Positions 17,227 through 25,646 are shown, counted from the first letter of the stretch. The stretch: DNA of 64,000 bases from Streptomyces composti (GCF_012034205.1 NZ_JAATEM010000003.1:62001-126000), one strand, 5' to 3'. Program-made: numbers and translations. The notes: generated by a model not told the origin, from the sequence alone.

Positions 17227-18129
17227 GTGTCGCGCGATGTCACCCGTGGGGTGCAGGTCGTCGCCATCGCGTGCCTGGTGCTGGCGGTGATCGCCGGGAC
17301 GGCTCTCCTGGCGGACCGCCTCCGGTTCGTGGTGCTGCTGCCGTTGTGGACCGTGCACGGGGTGGTGCTGGTTCTGCTCCTCCGGCGGCTGGGGGCCAGG
17401 GAGTCCAGCACGTATGCCGCGTTGTGGATCCTGGGTGCGTCGGTGATGTCCGTGCATGTCGTCGGCGTGGCCCGCGAGGGGCTCGAACTGCAGCGGCGCG
17501 GCGAGGAGACCGTGGCCACGGTGGTGCGGGAGTCGCGGGAGCCGGCGGAGGGGCGCAAGGGCCGTGGTCACCTCTACGAGCTGGAGCGGAAGGACGGCAC
17601 CCGGGTTCCGGGGCCCGCGCTGCTGGCGACGACCGACCGCTTCGACGCCGGCGAGACCGTGACGGTGATCGCCGACCCCCGAGGCGTTCTGCGCCCGCAG
17701 ACGCCGGGCGACGCGGACGTGACGGGGGAAGTGCTCAGCGCGGCGGGGCTTGCCGCCGCCGCGGTCGGGTGCGTGGGCTGGATGGGATGGCGGGGGAGGG
17801 TCGCCGAGCGGCAGCGTGCCGTGACCGAGGAGCGCACCCGGCGGACGGAGGAGCAGGAGCAGCGGCTGCGCCGCGTTCTGCGGGCGCCGCCCGCCGGCCG
17901 CCGGGCGTACATCGAGGTGGATCCCGGGGACTACCCCGATGTGACGCACCGCAGGGCCGCGCGGATCGCCTGGGAGGCGGGGCTGAAGGCGGAAGCGGCC
18001 GGGGAGGAGCGGGGCGTGTGGCGCTTCGCGGAGTCGGTGGCCGAGGAGGTGTGCCTCAGCTGCCCCGGCTGTCGTCCCGCGAGCTGTGAAGGCGGCGGAG
18101 GAAGCACCAGACGAGGACGGCGAGAGTGA
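17227..18129 (+). CDS. Uncharacterised membrane protein
   Basis: A 300-residue protein starts at GTG 17227, 5 nt after the kinase gene stop. Three N-terminal hydrophobic helices (VVAIACLVLAVIAGTALLA, FVVLLPLWTVHGVVLVLLL and a third near residues 58-75) are followed by a soluble region with DUF3592-like sequence (GEETVATVVRESREP ... FDAGETVTVIADPRGV). One more helix lies near 165-185, then a charged tail with two late Cys pairs. DUF3592-type proteins have no clear function. The 3' end overlaps by 74 bp, tail to tail, the gene on the minus strand. Co-transcription with the kinase suggests, but does not prove, a link. Confidence 0.72.
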   Translation: MSRDVTRGVQVVAIACLVLAVIAGTALLADRLRFVVLLPLWTVHGVVLVLLLRRLGARESSTYAALWILGASVMSVHVVGVAREGLELQRRGEETVATVVRESREPAEGRKGRGHLYELERKDGTRVPGPALLATTDRFDAGETVTVIADPRGVLRPQTPGDADVTGEVLSAAGLAAAAVGCVGWMGWRGRVAERQRAVTEERTRRTEEQEQRLRRVLRAPPAGRRAYIEVDPGDYPDVTHRRAARIAWEAGLKAEAAGEERGVWRFAESVAEEVCLSCPGCRPASCEGGGGSTRRGRRE

Positions 18130-18646
18130 CGAGGCCGGCGAGGAGGCCGACGGCCCAGAGCCAGGGGTAGTGGGAGAAGACCCAGCTCGGCGGAGTCGGT
18201 TCGCCCTTGCCCCACGTGCCGGAGTCCTGGGCGTTGAAGACCAGGATCACGTAGGGGAAGAGGGCGGCCGCCGAGAGGGTGCCGAGGGCGGTGTGGCCGA
18301 GGGTGCGGGCCGGGTGCTGCTTCCAGGTCTTCCACCGCATGCGGCTCAGCGAGCGGACCGCGAGGACGGCCAGGCAGGGGCCGAGGATTCCGACGAGCAC
18401 CGCGAAGCCGTAGGCGCCGCCCGGCCAGCTCCCGGCCGCCCACTGCCAGACGCCGTCGCCGTACAGCATGTCGAGGGTGGCCAGCAGGACGATGAGGCCC
18501 GCCAGGAGCAGGAAGACGAGGCAGCCGAAGACGCTCTCGCTCTTCCTCCTTCTCTCTTCGGCCGGTCGGGGCCCGCCGCGGTGGCGGTCGTACTGCAGTG
18601 CCGGTGCCGCCGCTCTGCGGCGCCGGGGTCTGGCGGAGCTTCCCAT
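18056..18646 (-). CDS. Uncharacterised four-helix membrane protein
   Basis: This 196-residue protein starts at ATG 18646. A basic cytosolic N-terminus (ARPRRRRAAAPALQ) precedes about four hydrophobic helices, among them VFGCLVFLLLAGLIVLLATL and YGFAVLVGILGPCLAVLAV. I do not recognise the family. It starts 41 nt after the stop of the large membrane protein gene upstream and is probably its operon partner. The ribosome site is weak, so translation may be partly coupled. Its 3' end overlaps the plus-strand gene. Confidence 0.7.
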   Translation of the reverse strand: MGSSARPRRRRAAAPALQYDRHRGGPRPAEERRRKSESVFGCLVFLLLAGLIVLLATLDMLYGDGVWQWAAGSWPGGAYGFAVLVGILGPCLAVLAVRSLSRMRWKTWKQHPARTLGHTALGTLSAAALFPYVILVFNAQDSGTWGKGEPTPPSWVFSHYPWLWAVGLLAGLVTLAVLVWCFLRRLHSSRDDSRGS

Positions 18647-18687
18647 GGTGATGTTCCAGGTCCTGACGTCTTCTCGGTGGTCGTTGG

Positions 18688-20883
18688 TCAGCCGGTGGCG
18701 GCGGCCCGGCCGGTGCGGGCGGCTGCCGCTCCGCGGACCTTCCTCGCCAGGGAGTCGTAGTCCTTGGCGAGGGGGGCCAGCAGGGCGTTGGAGGCCTCCT
18801 CGTAGCGGATGCGGCGGCGCCGCTGCTCGCCGGGCAGGGTGAGGAACCGCTTGTGCAGGCCGCCCGGGTCGAGGTACGCGGCCTCGCTGCACGGTTCGCA
18901 GAGCGGGAGCACGCGTTTGCCGTGGCCCCCGCGATGCGGCTGGACCCGGTGGCGGCCGGCGGCCGGTCCGTGCAGCGGGTTGACGGCACAGCAGTACGTG
19001 CCGGAGTCGCCCCGGAGGGCGGCGCGGGCCGCTCGGGCCAGGACCGTGACGGCCAGCAGGCGGGCGGGGGTCAGGGCCGGGGCGTTCAGGCGGGCGGGGT
19101 CGCCCCCGTCCGTCAGGGACATCGCCGCCTCGACGTAGGTACGCGCCTTGCGGCACTGCGGCTCCGGGTCCGCCGGGTCCCGGCCCGTTGCGGGCAGCGT
19201 GCGCAAGGCCGCCTGTGCGGCCCGCAGTTCGGTCCGGGCCGTGCGGCGCAGCCAGGAGAGGGAGGGGGCCCTGGGCGCGGCGCGGGGTGATCCGGGGCCG
19301 GGCCGCCGGCCGAGCCGCGGGCCGGTGCGGGCGGCGAGGGCCCACAGCGCACAGATCACGAGGACCAGCACCACCGCGGCCACCGCCCCCATGATCAGGC
19401 CGGGCCAGAAGTCGGTCGCGAAGAGGGGCGGGAGGAGGTGCTCCTGGGCGGGGCCGGGGGCGGGCGGGGGCGTGACGCCGTCGGTGGGTTCGTCGGTGCG
19501 GGGCGCCTTGTCGAGGTGGGTCATCAGCGCGTCGAGGCGTTCGCCGAGGAGGTGGTCCCCGGCCTCGCGCGCCGCGTCGGACCCGTACTCGACCGGCTCG
19601 GGGAGCTTGAGGAGCAGGTCGTAGCTGTTCAGGCGCAGGCCGTGGTTGAAGGCGTTGAGGTAGCCGCTCGCCGGGTCGGCGGTGATGTAGACCCCGTCCT
19701 CGCCCAGCCTGGCGTGGACGGCCGCGGCGAACCGCTCCTCGTCACCGGCGGTCTCGTCCTCGGGCATGTGCGGCACCAGCGTGACGAAGACCGGGCCGCC
19801 GCCCTGGGACCGGGCGAAGCGGTCGATGCGGTCGTGCAGGCGGGCGAGTCGCGGGGCGTCGAGCAGCCGCGGACTCTCCGGGTCCTGGTAGACCGGGTCC
19901 TCGGCCAGGCCCGCGACGACGCGTTCGACGCGGGCGGACATGTCGCGCGGGGTGGGCGTGGGGGCGGCGCTGCTGCGCGTCTCGTCGAAGACCAGGGCCG
20001 CGGCGCCGGCGATCGCCGCGCCGGTGAGCAGGGCGACGGCGGGCAGCAGCAGGCGGCGCCACCACGGCACGCCGGGGGTGAACCACAGCACCGGCTTGGC
20101 GCCCGCAGGCGGCGGCCCCCGCCGCCTGCGGCGTATGTACGGGACCAGCGTCAGGATGACGACCGGCACTCCGGCGACCGCGATGCCGGTGAGGAAGGAC
20201 TGGTCGCGGCGGTCCGTGGGGCCGATGTACAGCCCCTCGGGGCCGTCCTCGCCGTACGCCTCGGCCGCCGCGTCGGCCAGCCGCCCGGCCTCGGCGGGCT
20301 CCATGGCCGCCACCTCGACGAAGCGCTCGAAGCCGCGCAACGGACCCGCGTCGAAGGGGAGTTCGTTGCGGACCACCCGCAGGGCGGCCTCGGCGGGGGC
20401 GCGCACCCCGTACGCCCGGGCGCCGGTGACCTCGTACTCGTCGATCAGCACGTACAGCCCGTCGCGGCCGAGCCGCCGGTGCACCTGGTCCAGCAGGTCC
20501 TGCCCGCGGGTGATCTCGCCGGGGAGGACGAGGACGTAGGTGGGGACGCCGGTGCGGCCGGCGAGGCGGGCGAAGTCGTCGGCGAGGGAGCGGGGGACCC
20601 GGCGGGGGAGCTGATCGGTGACGTGGACGGGGCTGGTGCGGAGGTACTCGGCCAGGCGGGCGGCCTGGGCGCCGACGGCGGCCTGCGGCGTCTCGTTCCC
20701 GGGGCGCGGCTCGTCCGCGGCCGATGACGGTGCGGTGGCGGCCAGGATCAGCAGGGGTACGGCGGTGACGAGGAAGCACAGCACGAGGAGCGGGCGGAGG
20801 GAGAGCCGGCCGTCCGTGCTGCCGGTGCCGGCCGGTGGTGCGGTGGCGGCCGGTGCGGTGCACGTCACGGTGGTGCACTTCAT
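18688..20883 (-). CDS. Large membrane protein with two TPM-like exported domains
   Basis: This 731-residue protein is of unknown function. After a first helix (about 31-50) comes an exported domain (about 60-225) with a TPM-like pattern (ADDFARLAGRTGVPTYVLVL ... VHRRLGRDGLYVLID). Two helices follow (about 232-252 and 283-303), then a second exported domain (about 310-470) with a parallel pattern (LHDRIDRFARSQGGGPVFVT ... HARLGEDGVYITAD). A helix lies near 480-500, and the Arg-rich cytosolic tail carries CCAVNPLHG and LCEPCSEAAY. The two exported domains look like copies of one unit. GAGGAG is upstream of ATG 20883. The following gene is likely co-transcribed. Confidence 0.75.
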   Translation of the reverse strand: MKCTTVTCTAPAATAPPAGTGSTDGRLSLRPLLVLCFLVTAVPLLILAATAPSSAADEPRPGNETPQAAVGAQAARLAEYLRTSPVHVTDQLPRRVPRSLADDFARLAGRTGVPTYVLVLPGEITRGQDLLDQVHRRLGRDGLYVLIDEYEVTGARAYGVRAPAEAALRVVRNELPFDAGPLRGFERFVEVAAMEPAEAGRLADAAAEAYGEDGPEGLYIGPTDRRDQSFLTGIAVAGVPVVILTLVPYIRRRRRGPPPAGAKPVLWFTPGVPWWRRLLLPAVALLTGAAIAGAAALVFDETRSSAAPTPTPRDMSARVERVVAGLAEDPVYQDPESPRLLDAPRLARLHDRIDRFARSQGGGPVFVTLVPHMPEDETAGDEERFAAAVHARLGEDGVYITADPASGYLNAFNHGLRLNSYDLLLKLPEPVEYGSDAAREAGDHLLGERLDALMTHLDKAPRTDEPTDGVTPPPAPGPAQEHLLPPLFATDFWPGLIMGAVAAVVLVLVICALWALAARTGPRLGRRPGPGSPRAAPRAPSLSWLRRTARTELRAAQAALRTLPATGRDPADPEPQCRKARTYVEAAMSLTDGGDPARLNAPALTPARLLAVTVLARAARAALRGDSGTYCCAVNPLHGPAAGRHRVQPHRGGHGKRVLPLCEPCSEAAYLDPGGLHKRFLTLPGEQRRRRIRYEEASNALLAPLAKDYDSLARKVRGAAAARTGRAAATG

Positions 20884-21352
20884 AAGGGAGGGCTCCTCGG
20901 GGCTCGCGGCCGGACCTGCCGTGGTGCCCGGGCACGGTCCGAGCGGAGATCATGGCATGCGGTGCCCGGACCGTCCGACGGGGAGTACCGGCAGCCGGCC
21001 GGGACGGGGCGGACCTGGCCGGTTTGCGCCGATCCTCGTGGAACATTCCGCGGATCTGCACAGTGTTCACGCGGGGCGGTCTCCGGTTCGGGCGACAGCG
21101 GCCCCGGCTTCGGCCCGGGGCGTGGCGGAGAGGCCCGGGAGCCGCCGCCCGGGGACCGGCAACCCGCTCAGGCGGGGCATCGCGTGAAGATGTGGGGCCG
21201 ATCGGTGACCGCGGTCCCACAGCCGTGAACGGCGCGGGTGCCCGTCGTGCCCGCGGATTCCCGGGCGGCTGGCCGCACCCTGAGCGGCGTGTTTACATCG
21301 GGGCTCCGAATCCCGCTCTCGCCCAGTGCACGCACGAAGGGACACAAGCGCC
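20884..21352. other. Divergent regulatory region, no gene seen
   Basis: This 469-nt gap separates the minus-strand membrane protein from the small leader-peptide gene. No reading frame here has convincing coding character. It includes a 12-bp perfect palindrome GTGCCCGGGCAC at 20924-20935 and a short palindrome GGAACATTCC near 21042, possibly part of a promoter. It must hold the promoters of both flanking genes. Confidence 0.4.
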
Positions 21353-21586
21353 ATGAACCTCGCCCCCCAGGTCGAAACCGCCGAACTCACCGACGCCGAC
21401 CTGGAGTCCGTCTCCGGCGGTCAGGCGGGCGCCGGCACCGGCCTCGCCGTCGGCGTCCACGCCGAGCCGGGTGCCCTGGGCGTCCACGTCGAGGCGGGCC
21501 CCCTCGCCCTCACCGCCGGCGCCGGCGTGACCGCCTCCCTCCAGGGCGTCTCCGCCGACGGTCACCTGAGCGCGACGCTGTACTGA
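21353..21586 (+). CDS. Small peptide with double-glycine-type leader (putative RiPP-like or secreted peptide)
   Basis: This 77-residue peptide has a leader-like N-terminus (VETAELTDADLESVSGG) ending in Gly-Gly, as in bacteriocin and lanthipeptide leaders cut by C39 peptidases. The remainder is Gly/Ala/Val/His-rich, has no cysteine, and contains repeats GVHAEPGAL and GVHVEAGPL in tandem. Similar Streptomyces peptides are sometimes labelled type A2 lantipeptide, but without Cys a lanthionine ring is impossible and no modification or ABC-C39 gene is adjacent. ATG 21353 has GAAGGG upstream; an in-frame start at 21326 is less likely. A strong hairpin follows, so it is a single-gene transcript. The A24 peptidase gene is the next gene. 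Confidence 0.7.
   Translation: MNLAPQVETAELTDADLESVSGGQAGAGTGLAVGVHAEPGALGVHVEAGPLALTAGAGVTASLQGVSADGHLSATLY
21452..21505 (+). repeat. Tandem 27-bp repeat inside the small peptide gene
   Basis: Two adjacent 27-nt units (21452-21478 and 21479-21505) share ggcgtccacg and encode GVHAEPGAL and GVHVEAGPL. The rest of the core continues a similar alternating pattern. Confidence 0.75.
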
Positions 21587-21607
21587 GCCGCGGCACCGGC
21601 TGCCGGC

Positions 21608-21638
21608 AGCGGGGCGGAAGCTGGACTCCCGCCCCGCT
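21608..21638 (+). terminator. Terminator of the small peptide gene
   Basis: A 10-bp stem AGCGGGGCGG (21608-21617) with CCGCCCCGCT (21629-21638) and an 11-nt loop lies 22 nt after the stop codon. Confidence 0.75.
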
Positions 21639-21777
21639 TCACCGTGCCGGAGGACGGTCGGTGCGCAGAGGCGGGTGGGGCCGGGCCCTTCGACTGCGGC
21701 CCGCGAGTCACTAGGATCCCGGTGGTCCCGGGGGACGGCCCCGGAGCAGCCCATGAGACCGCGGCGGTGGGGGTGAC

Positions 21778-22560
21778 ATGAGCACCGGTCTGCTGGCGAC
21801 CGTCGCCGCGCTGTGGGGCGCGGCGGCCGGGGCGCTGCTGCCGCGGGCGGCGTACCGCTTCTCCGCCCCGCAGGGGCAGGAGTGGCTGACGGCCTGCCCG
21901 GCGGGACACCCGGTACGGGGATGGCTGGGCCGGGCCCGCTGTGTCCACTGCACCAGGACAGCGGCAGCCCCGGCGCGCACACGAACGGCCACAGCGGCGG
22001 GAACGACAACGGCCGGCGCCTACGGCTCCACCGCGCCCGCGCTGCTCGCCACCGCCCTGGTCTGCGCCGCCCTCGCAGCGGCCACCGGGACCCGCCCCGA
22101 GCTGGCCGTCTGGCTGCTCCTCGCGCCCGCCGGAGTCCTGCTGGCCATCGTCGACTTCCGGGTGCAGCGGCTGCCCGACCCGCTCACCCTGCCCTTCGCC
22201 GCGGCCGCGCTGCTCCTGCTCGGCCTGGTCTCCCTGGTCCCCGAGCACGCGGGGGAGTGGACCACCGCACTGCTGGGGGCACTCGCCCTCGGCGGCGGCT
22301 ACTTCGTGCTGTTCCTGATCAACCCGGCCGGCATGGGCTTCGGCGATGTGAAGCTGGCCCTCGGTGCGGGCGCCGTGCTCGGCTGGTACGGCTGGCCCAC
22401 CCTGATGCTGGGCACCCTCGCCGGGTTCCTGTCGGGGGCGGTCTACGGCGGTGCCCTGGTCGTCGCCCGGCGGGCCGGACGCAAGACGGCCATCCCGTTC
22501 GGCCCGTTCCTGATCACCGGTGCCTTCGTGGGGCTCCTGGCCGGCGCGTACACGGCCTGA
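21778..22560 (+). CDS. A24 family prepilin peptidase
   Basis: This 260-residue polytopic membrane aspartyl protease has the two catalytic aspartates: Asp126 in VDFRVQRLPDPLTL and Asp190 in the GxGD-type GMGFGDVKLALGAG. Prepilin peptidases cut leader peptides of type IV pilins and Flp/Tad pilins at the inner membrane. Cysteines 40, 55 and 58 (CPAGHP and CVHC) recall the zinc-binding loop of full-length PilD/TadV enzymes, with one of the usual four missing. No pilin, ATPase or Tad genes are in the window, so it is an orphan here. It lies between the double-glycine peptide and mqnC genes. Confidence 0.88.
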   Translation: MSTGLLATVAALWGAAAGALLPRAAYRFSAPQGQEWLTACPAGHPVRGWLGRARCVHCTRTAAAPARTRTATAAGTTTAGAYGSTAPALLATALVCAALAAATGTRPELAVWLLLAPAGVLLAIVDFRVQRLPDPLTLPFAAAALLLLGLVSLVPEHAGEWTTALLGALALGGGYFVLFLINPAGMGFGDVKLALGAGAVLGWYGWPTLMLGTLAGFLSGAVYGGALVVARRAGRKTAIPFGPFLITGAFVGLLAGAYTA

Positions 22561-22747
22561 GCGCGGGTGCGGGTGCCGCACGGCGCCGGACGCGCATGCC
22601 CCCCGCGGCGCGTGTACGGCCCCCCACCGCGGCGCGTGCGGCCCGCCGCCCGGACGCGACCCGGCCTGACGTCGGCCCCTCCGACCCCCTGGCGTACGCT
22701 GGGCAAGTCCGCCCACCCGTCTCCCACCACCACGAAAGGGACGCCCG

Positions 22748-23947
22748 GTGACCGAGAAGGCCGACCTTCAGCCCATCCTCGACCGTGCAGCCGCCGGTGG
22801 ACGGATCACCCCGGAAGAGGCGCTCGAGCTCTACCGCCACGCCCCGCTGCACGCGCTGGGCGCCGCCGCCGACGCGGTGCGCAGGCGCAGGTTCGCCGGT
22901 ACGGAGCACATCGCGACGTACATCATCGAGCGGAACATCAACTACACCAACGTGTGCGTCACGGCCTGCCGGTTCTGCGCCTTCTACGCCGCCCCCAAGG
23001 ACACGGAGAAGGGCTGGACCCGCGACCTCGACGACATCCTGCGCCGCTGCGCCGAGACGGTCGAACTGGGCGGCACGCAGATCATGTTCCAGGGCGGCCA
23101 CCACCCGGACTACGGCGTCGAGTACTACGAGCAGCACTTCGCCGCCATCAAGAAGGAGTTCCCGCAGCTCGTCATCCACAGCCTGGGGGCGAGCGAGGTC
23201 GAGCACATGGCCCGGATCTCCGGCGTCTCGGTCGAGGAGGCGATCCGGCGCATCCACGCCGCCGGCCTGGACTCCTTCGCCGGTGCCGGCGCCGAGCTGC
23301 TGCCGGAGCGCCCGCGCAAGGCCATCGCCCCGCTGAAGGAGTCCGGCGAGCGCTGGCTGGAGATCATGGAAATCGCCCACAACCTGGGCGTCGAGTCCAC
23401 CTCCACCATGCTGATGGGCACCGGCGAGACCAACGCCGAGCGGATCGAGCACCTGCGGATGATCCGGGACGTCCAAGACCGCACGGGCGGCTTCCGCGCC
23501 TTCATCCCGTACACCTACCAGCCCGAGAACAACCACCTGAAGGGCCGCACCCAGGCCACCCTGTTCGAGTACCTGCGGATGATCGCCATCGCCCGCCTGT
23601 TCCTCGACAACGTGGCCCACATCCAGGGCTCCTGGCTGACCACCGGCAAGGAGGTCGGCCAGCTCTCCCTGCACTACGGTGCGGACGACCTGGGCTCGAT
23701 CATGCTGGAGGAGAACGTGGTCTCCTCGGCCGGCGCCAAGCACCGCTCCAACCGGCTGGAGATCATCGACCTGATCCGCAAGGCGGACCGGGTCCCGGCG
23801 CAGCGCTCCACGACGTACGAGCACCTGGTGGTGCACGACGACCCGGCGAACGACCCGGTCGACGACCGCGTGGTCTCGCACATCTCGTCCACCGCCATCG
23901 AGGGCGGCACCGCGCACCCCGAGCTGAAGCTGCTGGCCTCCAACTGA
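22748..23947 (+). CDS. mqnC: Cyclic dehypoxanthinyl futalosine synthase MqnC
   Basis: This 399-residue radical SAM enzyme cyclises dehypoxanthine futalosine to cyclic DHFL in the futalosine menaquinone pathway. The [4Fe-4S] motif Cys70-Cys74-Cys77 (CVTACRFC) is followed by FYAAP. Further features are FQGGHHPDYGVEYY, SLGASEVEHMARISGVSVEE, GTGETNAERIEHL and a C-terminal NRLEIIDLIRKADRVPAQR, all typical of MqnC. The start is GTG 22748, with GAAAGGGA about 7 nt upstream. The next gene begins 7 nt after its stop, indicating an operon. Length matches the family. Confidence 0.96.
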   Translation: MTEKADLQPILDRAAAGGRITPEEALELYRHAPLHALGAAADAVRRRRFAGTEHIATYIIERNINYTNVCVTACRFCAFYAAPKDTEKGWTRDLDDILRRCAETVELGGTQIMFQGGHHPDYGVEYYEQHFAAIKKEFPQLVIHSLGASEVEHMARISGVSVEEAIRRIHAAGLDSFAGAGAELLPERPRKAIAPLKESGERWLEIMEIAHNLGVESTSTMLMGTGETNAERIEHLRMIRDVQDRTGGFRAFIPYTYQPENNHLKGRTQATLFEYLRMIAIARLFLDNVAHIQGSWLTTGKEVGQLSLHYGADDLGSIMLEENVVSSAGAKHRSNRLEIIDLIRKADRVPAQRSTTYEHLVVHDDPANDPVDDRVVSHISSTAIEGGTAHPELKLLASN

Positions 23948-23954
23948 CGCCGCC

Positions 23955-24617
23955 GTGCTGACGATTCACGCGGCCGGTCTGCTCGTCCCCGGGGACCGGC
24001 GGCCCGCGCTGCCGGGCGGCGCCGTGCTGGTGCGCGACCGGCGGCTGGCGGCGGTCGGCACCCTCGAGGCACTGACGGCCGCCCACCCCGCCGCCCGCGT
24101 CCGCCGCTGGCCGGGCCTGCTCACGCCGGGGCTGGTCAACCCGTACGGGCCCGAACTGCTCGAGCACGCCTACCACCCGGACCCGCGCGAGGCCGCCGAA
24201 CTCGGCACCGAGCCGCTCACCGGCAGGGCCCTGGCGGCGCTCGCGCCGACCGAGGCCCGCCGGGGCGGCAGCGCCCGGCGCGGGGTGCAGCGGCTGCTGG
24301 CGCACGGTGTCGTGGCGGTGGCGGGCGAGCTGCCCACTCCTGCCGTGCGCGACGCCGTGCACCGGGCCGGGCTCGGCCTGCTGCCGCGCCCGGCGCCGCC
24401 CGCCGGTCCCGCGGTGCTCGACCCGCTGCGCGGCAGGGGCCTGGCGGAGGCGATCACCGGCCCCCTGCCGCCGGAGGGCGAGCAGCCGGAGAACGGCGGC
24501 CCCGAAGCGACCTTCGCGGTCTTCGACGTCCCCGACGAGTCCGCGCTCACCGAGCGCGGAGCCGCCACCTGCGTGGCCACGGTCGTGGCCGGCCGGCTGC
24601 TGTACCGGCGGCGCTGA
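23955..24617 (+). CDS. Truncated amidohydrolase-like protein linked to mqnC
   Basis: This 220-residue protein begins like an imidazolonepropionase or adenosine-deaminase-type amidohydrolase (composite-domain strands LTIHAAGLLVPGDR, GGAVLVRDRRLAAVG and WPGLLTPGLVNPYGPELLE). The family metal motif after this (GLVNxHxH) reads GLVNPYGPE, and the middle of the barrel is missing. It ends with the composite-domain return (ATCVATVVAGRLLYRRR). It is therefore probably not a standard metal-dependent hydrolase. Being 7 nt behind mqnC suggests a role in menaquinone synthesis, perhaps as a binding or accessory protein. It should not be read as the aminofutalosine deaminase without proof. Confidence 0.75.
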   Translation: MLTIHAAGLLVPGDRRPALPGGAVLVRDRRLAAVGTLEALTAAHPAARVRRWPGLLTPGLVNPYGPELLEHAYHPDPREAAELGTEPLTGRALAALAPTEARRGGSARRGVQRLLAHGVVAVAGELPTPAVRDAVHRAGLGLLPRPAPPAGPAVLDPLRGRGLAEAITGPLPPEGEQPENGGPEATFAVFDVPDESALTERGAATCVATVVAGRLLYRRR

Positions 24618-24629
24618 CGCCGGGATCGG

Positions 24630-25646
24630 TCAGTTCTTCGCGGTCCGCCCCGCCAGCGCCCTGCCGAAGGCCCCGTCCTTCTGCTCGACGCCGCTGCACT
24701 CGGTCAGCTCGTCGTCGGCGGAGCCGTCGCACTGCCGGTCCCGGAACGTGGACCACATGGACACCCAGGCGATCCCCCGCCGTTCCGCGAAGGCACGCAC
24801 CTGCTCGGCGTCCTCGAGGGTGAACGTCTCGCCCTTCACGTCGTTCACCCCGATCATCGAGGTCAGCGCCATCCCGCGCCACGCCTTGGCCTCCGGCAGC
24901 TCGAAGATGCCGCGGAGCTGCTTGTGCGCCGCCTTCGCCGCGGTCACGGCGTAGTCGCCCATGTCGCCGTCGAAGGACTCGCCGTAGTTCATGGTCATGA
25001 TGTTGACCGTGCCGACCTGCACCCCGTGGTCGTTGGCCGAGTGCAGCAGCGCCACGGTGTCCTTGTCCAGCCCCGACGGCATGACCGGGACGGTGTAGGT
25101 CACCTCGAGCCCCGGCCGCTCCTTCTGCAGCAGCGCGATCGCCTCCGAGCGCAGGGCCACCGAGTCGGGGTCGGTCAGCTCGTCGCCCTCGATGTCGAAG
25201 TCTGCGCGCTGCGCACCGGCGGCGTCCAGCGCCTTGCCATAGGCCTGCGCCAGCTCCTTCGCGCTGCCGCAGGTGGTCGCCAGCTCCTTGCCGTCCGCAC
25301 CGCCGAAGGAGACGCGGACCTCGGCGCCGGAGGCGGTGAGCTTGCGTATGCGCGCGGTCACCGCCTTGTCGTCGATCGCCTGCACACCGTGCCAGGACGG
25401 GGTGCAGCCCTTGCCGGAGGAGATCACGAACGCCAGGTTGTAGACGTCGGGGGAGCCCGCGGTGTCGTTGGGATCGGCGGACGAGGCGTTGACATAGGGG
25501 GCGTAGCCGGTGGCGGTCGGCGGTGGCGCGCCCTGCTCCGCGGGCGCCGTCGCGTCGCTGCCGCCGTCCGGCGACGAGCAGCCCGCGGTGGCGGCCAGGA
25601 CCAGCAGACAGCCGATCCCGGCAACGGATTTCATCGGACCGCGCAT
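24630..25646 (-). CDS. GH18-like lipoprotein (chitinase-like)
   Basis: This 338-residue protein has a lipoprotein signal: [20 protein letters not shown] with lipobox AAGC-like ATAGC and acylated Cys23. The mature part resembles a GH18 barrel: [16 protein letters not shown] (near 110-116), and the catalytic-type motif ADFDIEGDE with Asp149, Asp151 and Glu153, followed by [11 protein letters not shown] and [10 protein letters not shown]. The usual DGxDxDxE is shortened, but the acid Glu is kept. It could hydrolyse chitin-like polymers or only bind them. The start at 25646 gives a clean signal peptide; a longer frame to 25730 lacks one. It is monocistronic, convergent with the mqnC operon. Confidence 0.83.
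   Translation of the reverse strand: MRGPMKSVAGIGCLLVLAATAGCSSPDGGSDATAPAEQGAPPPTATGYAPYVNASSADPNDTAGSPDVYNLAFVISSGKGCTPSWHGVQAIDDKAVTARIRKLTASGAEVRVSFGGADGKELATTCGSAKELAQAYGKALDAAGAQRADFDIEGDELTDPDSVALRSEAIALLQKERPGLEVTYTVPVMPSGLDKDTVALLHSANDHGVQVGTVNIMTMNYGESFDGDMGDYAVTAAKAAHKQLRGIFELPEAKAWRGMALTSMIGVNDVKGETFTLEDAEQVRAFAERRGIAWVSMWSTFRDRQCDGSADDELTECSGVEQKDGAFGRALAGRTAKN

Noticed and set aside
20884..21352. Small plus-strand frames in the gap before the leader-peptide gene
   Set aside because: They overlap in several frames, lack a ribosome site and have low-complexity Gly/Arg/Pro translations.
21353..21586. Lanthipeptide precursor
   Set aside because: The core has no Cys, so no lanthionine can form, and no LanM/LanB/LanC-type gene is nearby.
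22603..22638. Direct repeat CCGCGGCGCGTG before mqnC
   Set aside because: Two copies 24 bp apart in GC-rich sequence, without symmetry or a known regulator; likely chance.
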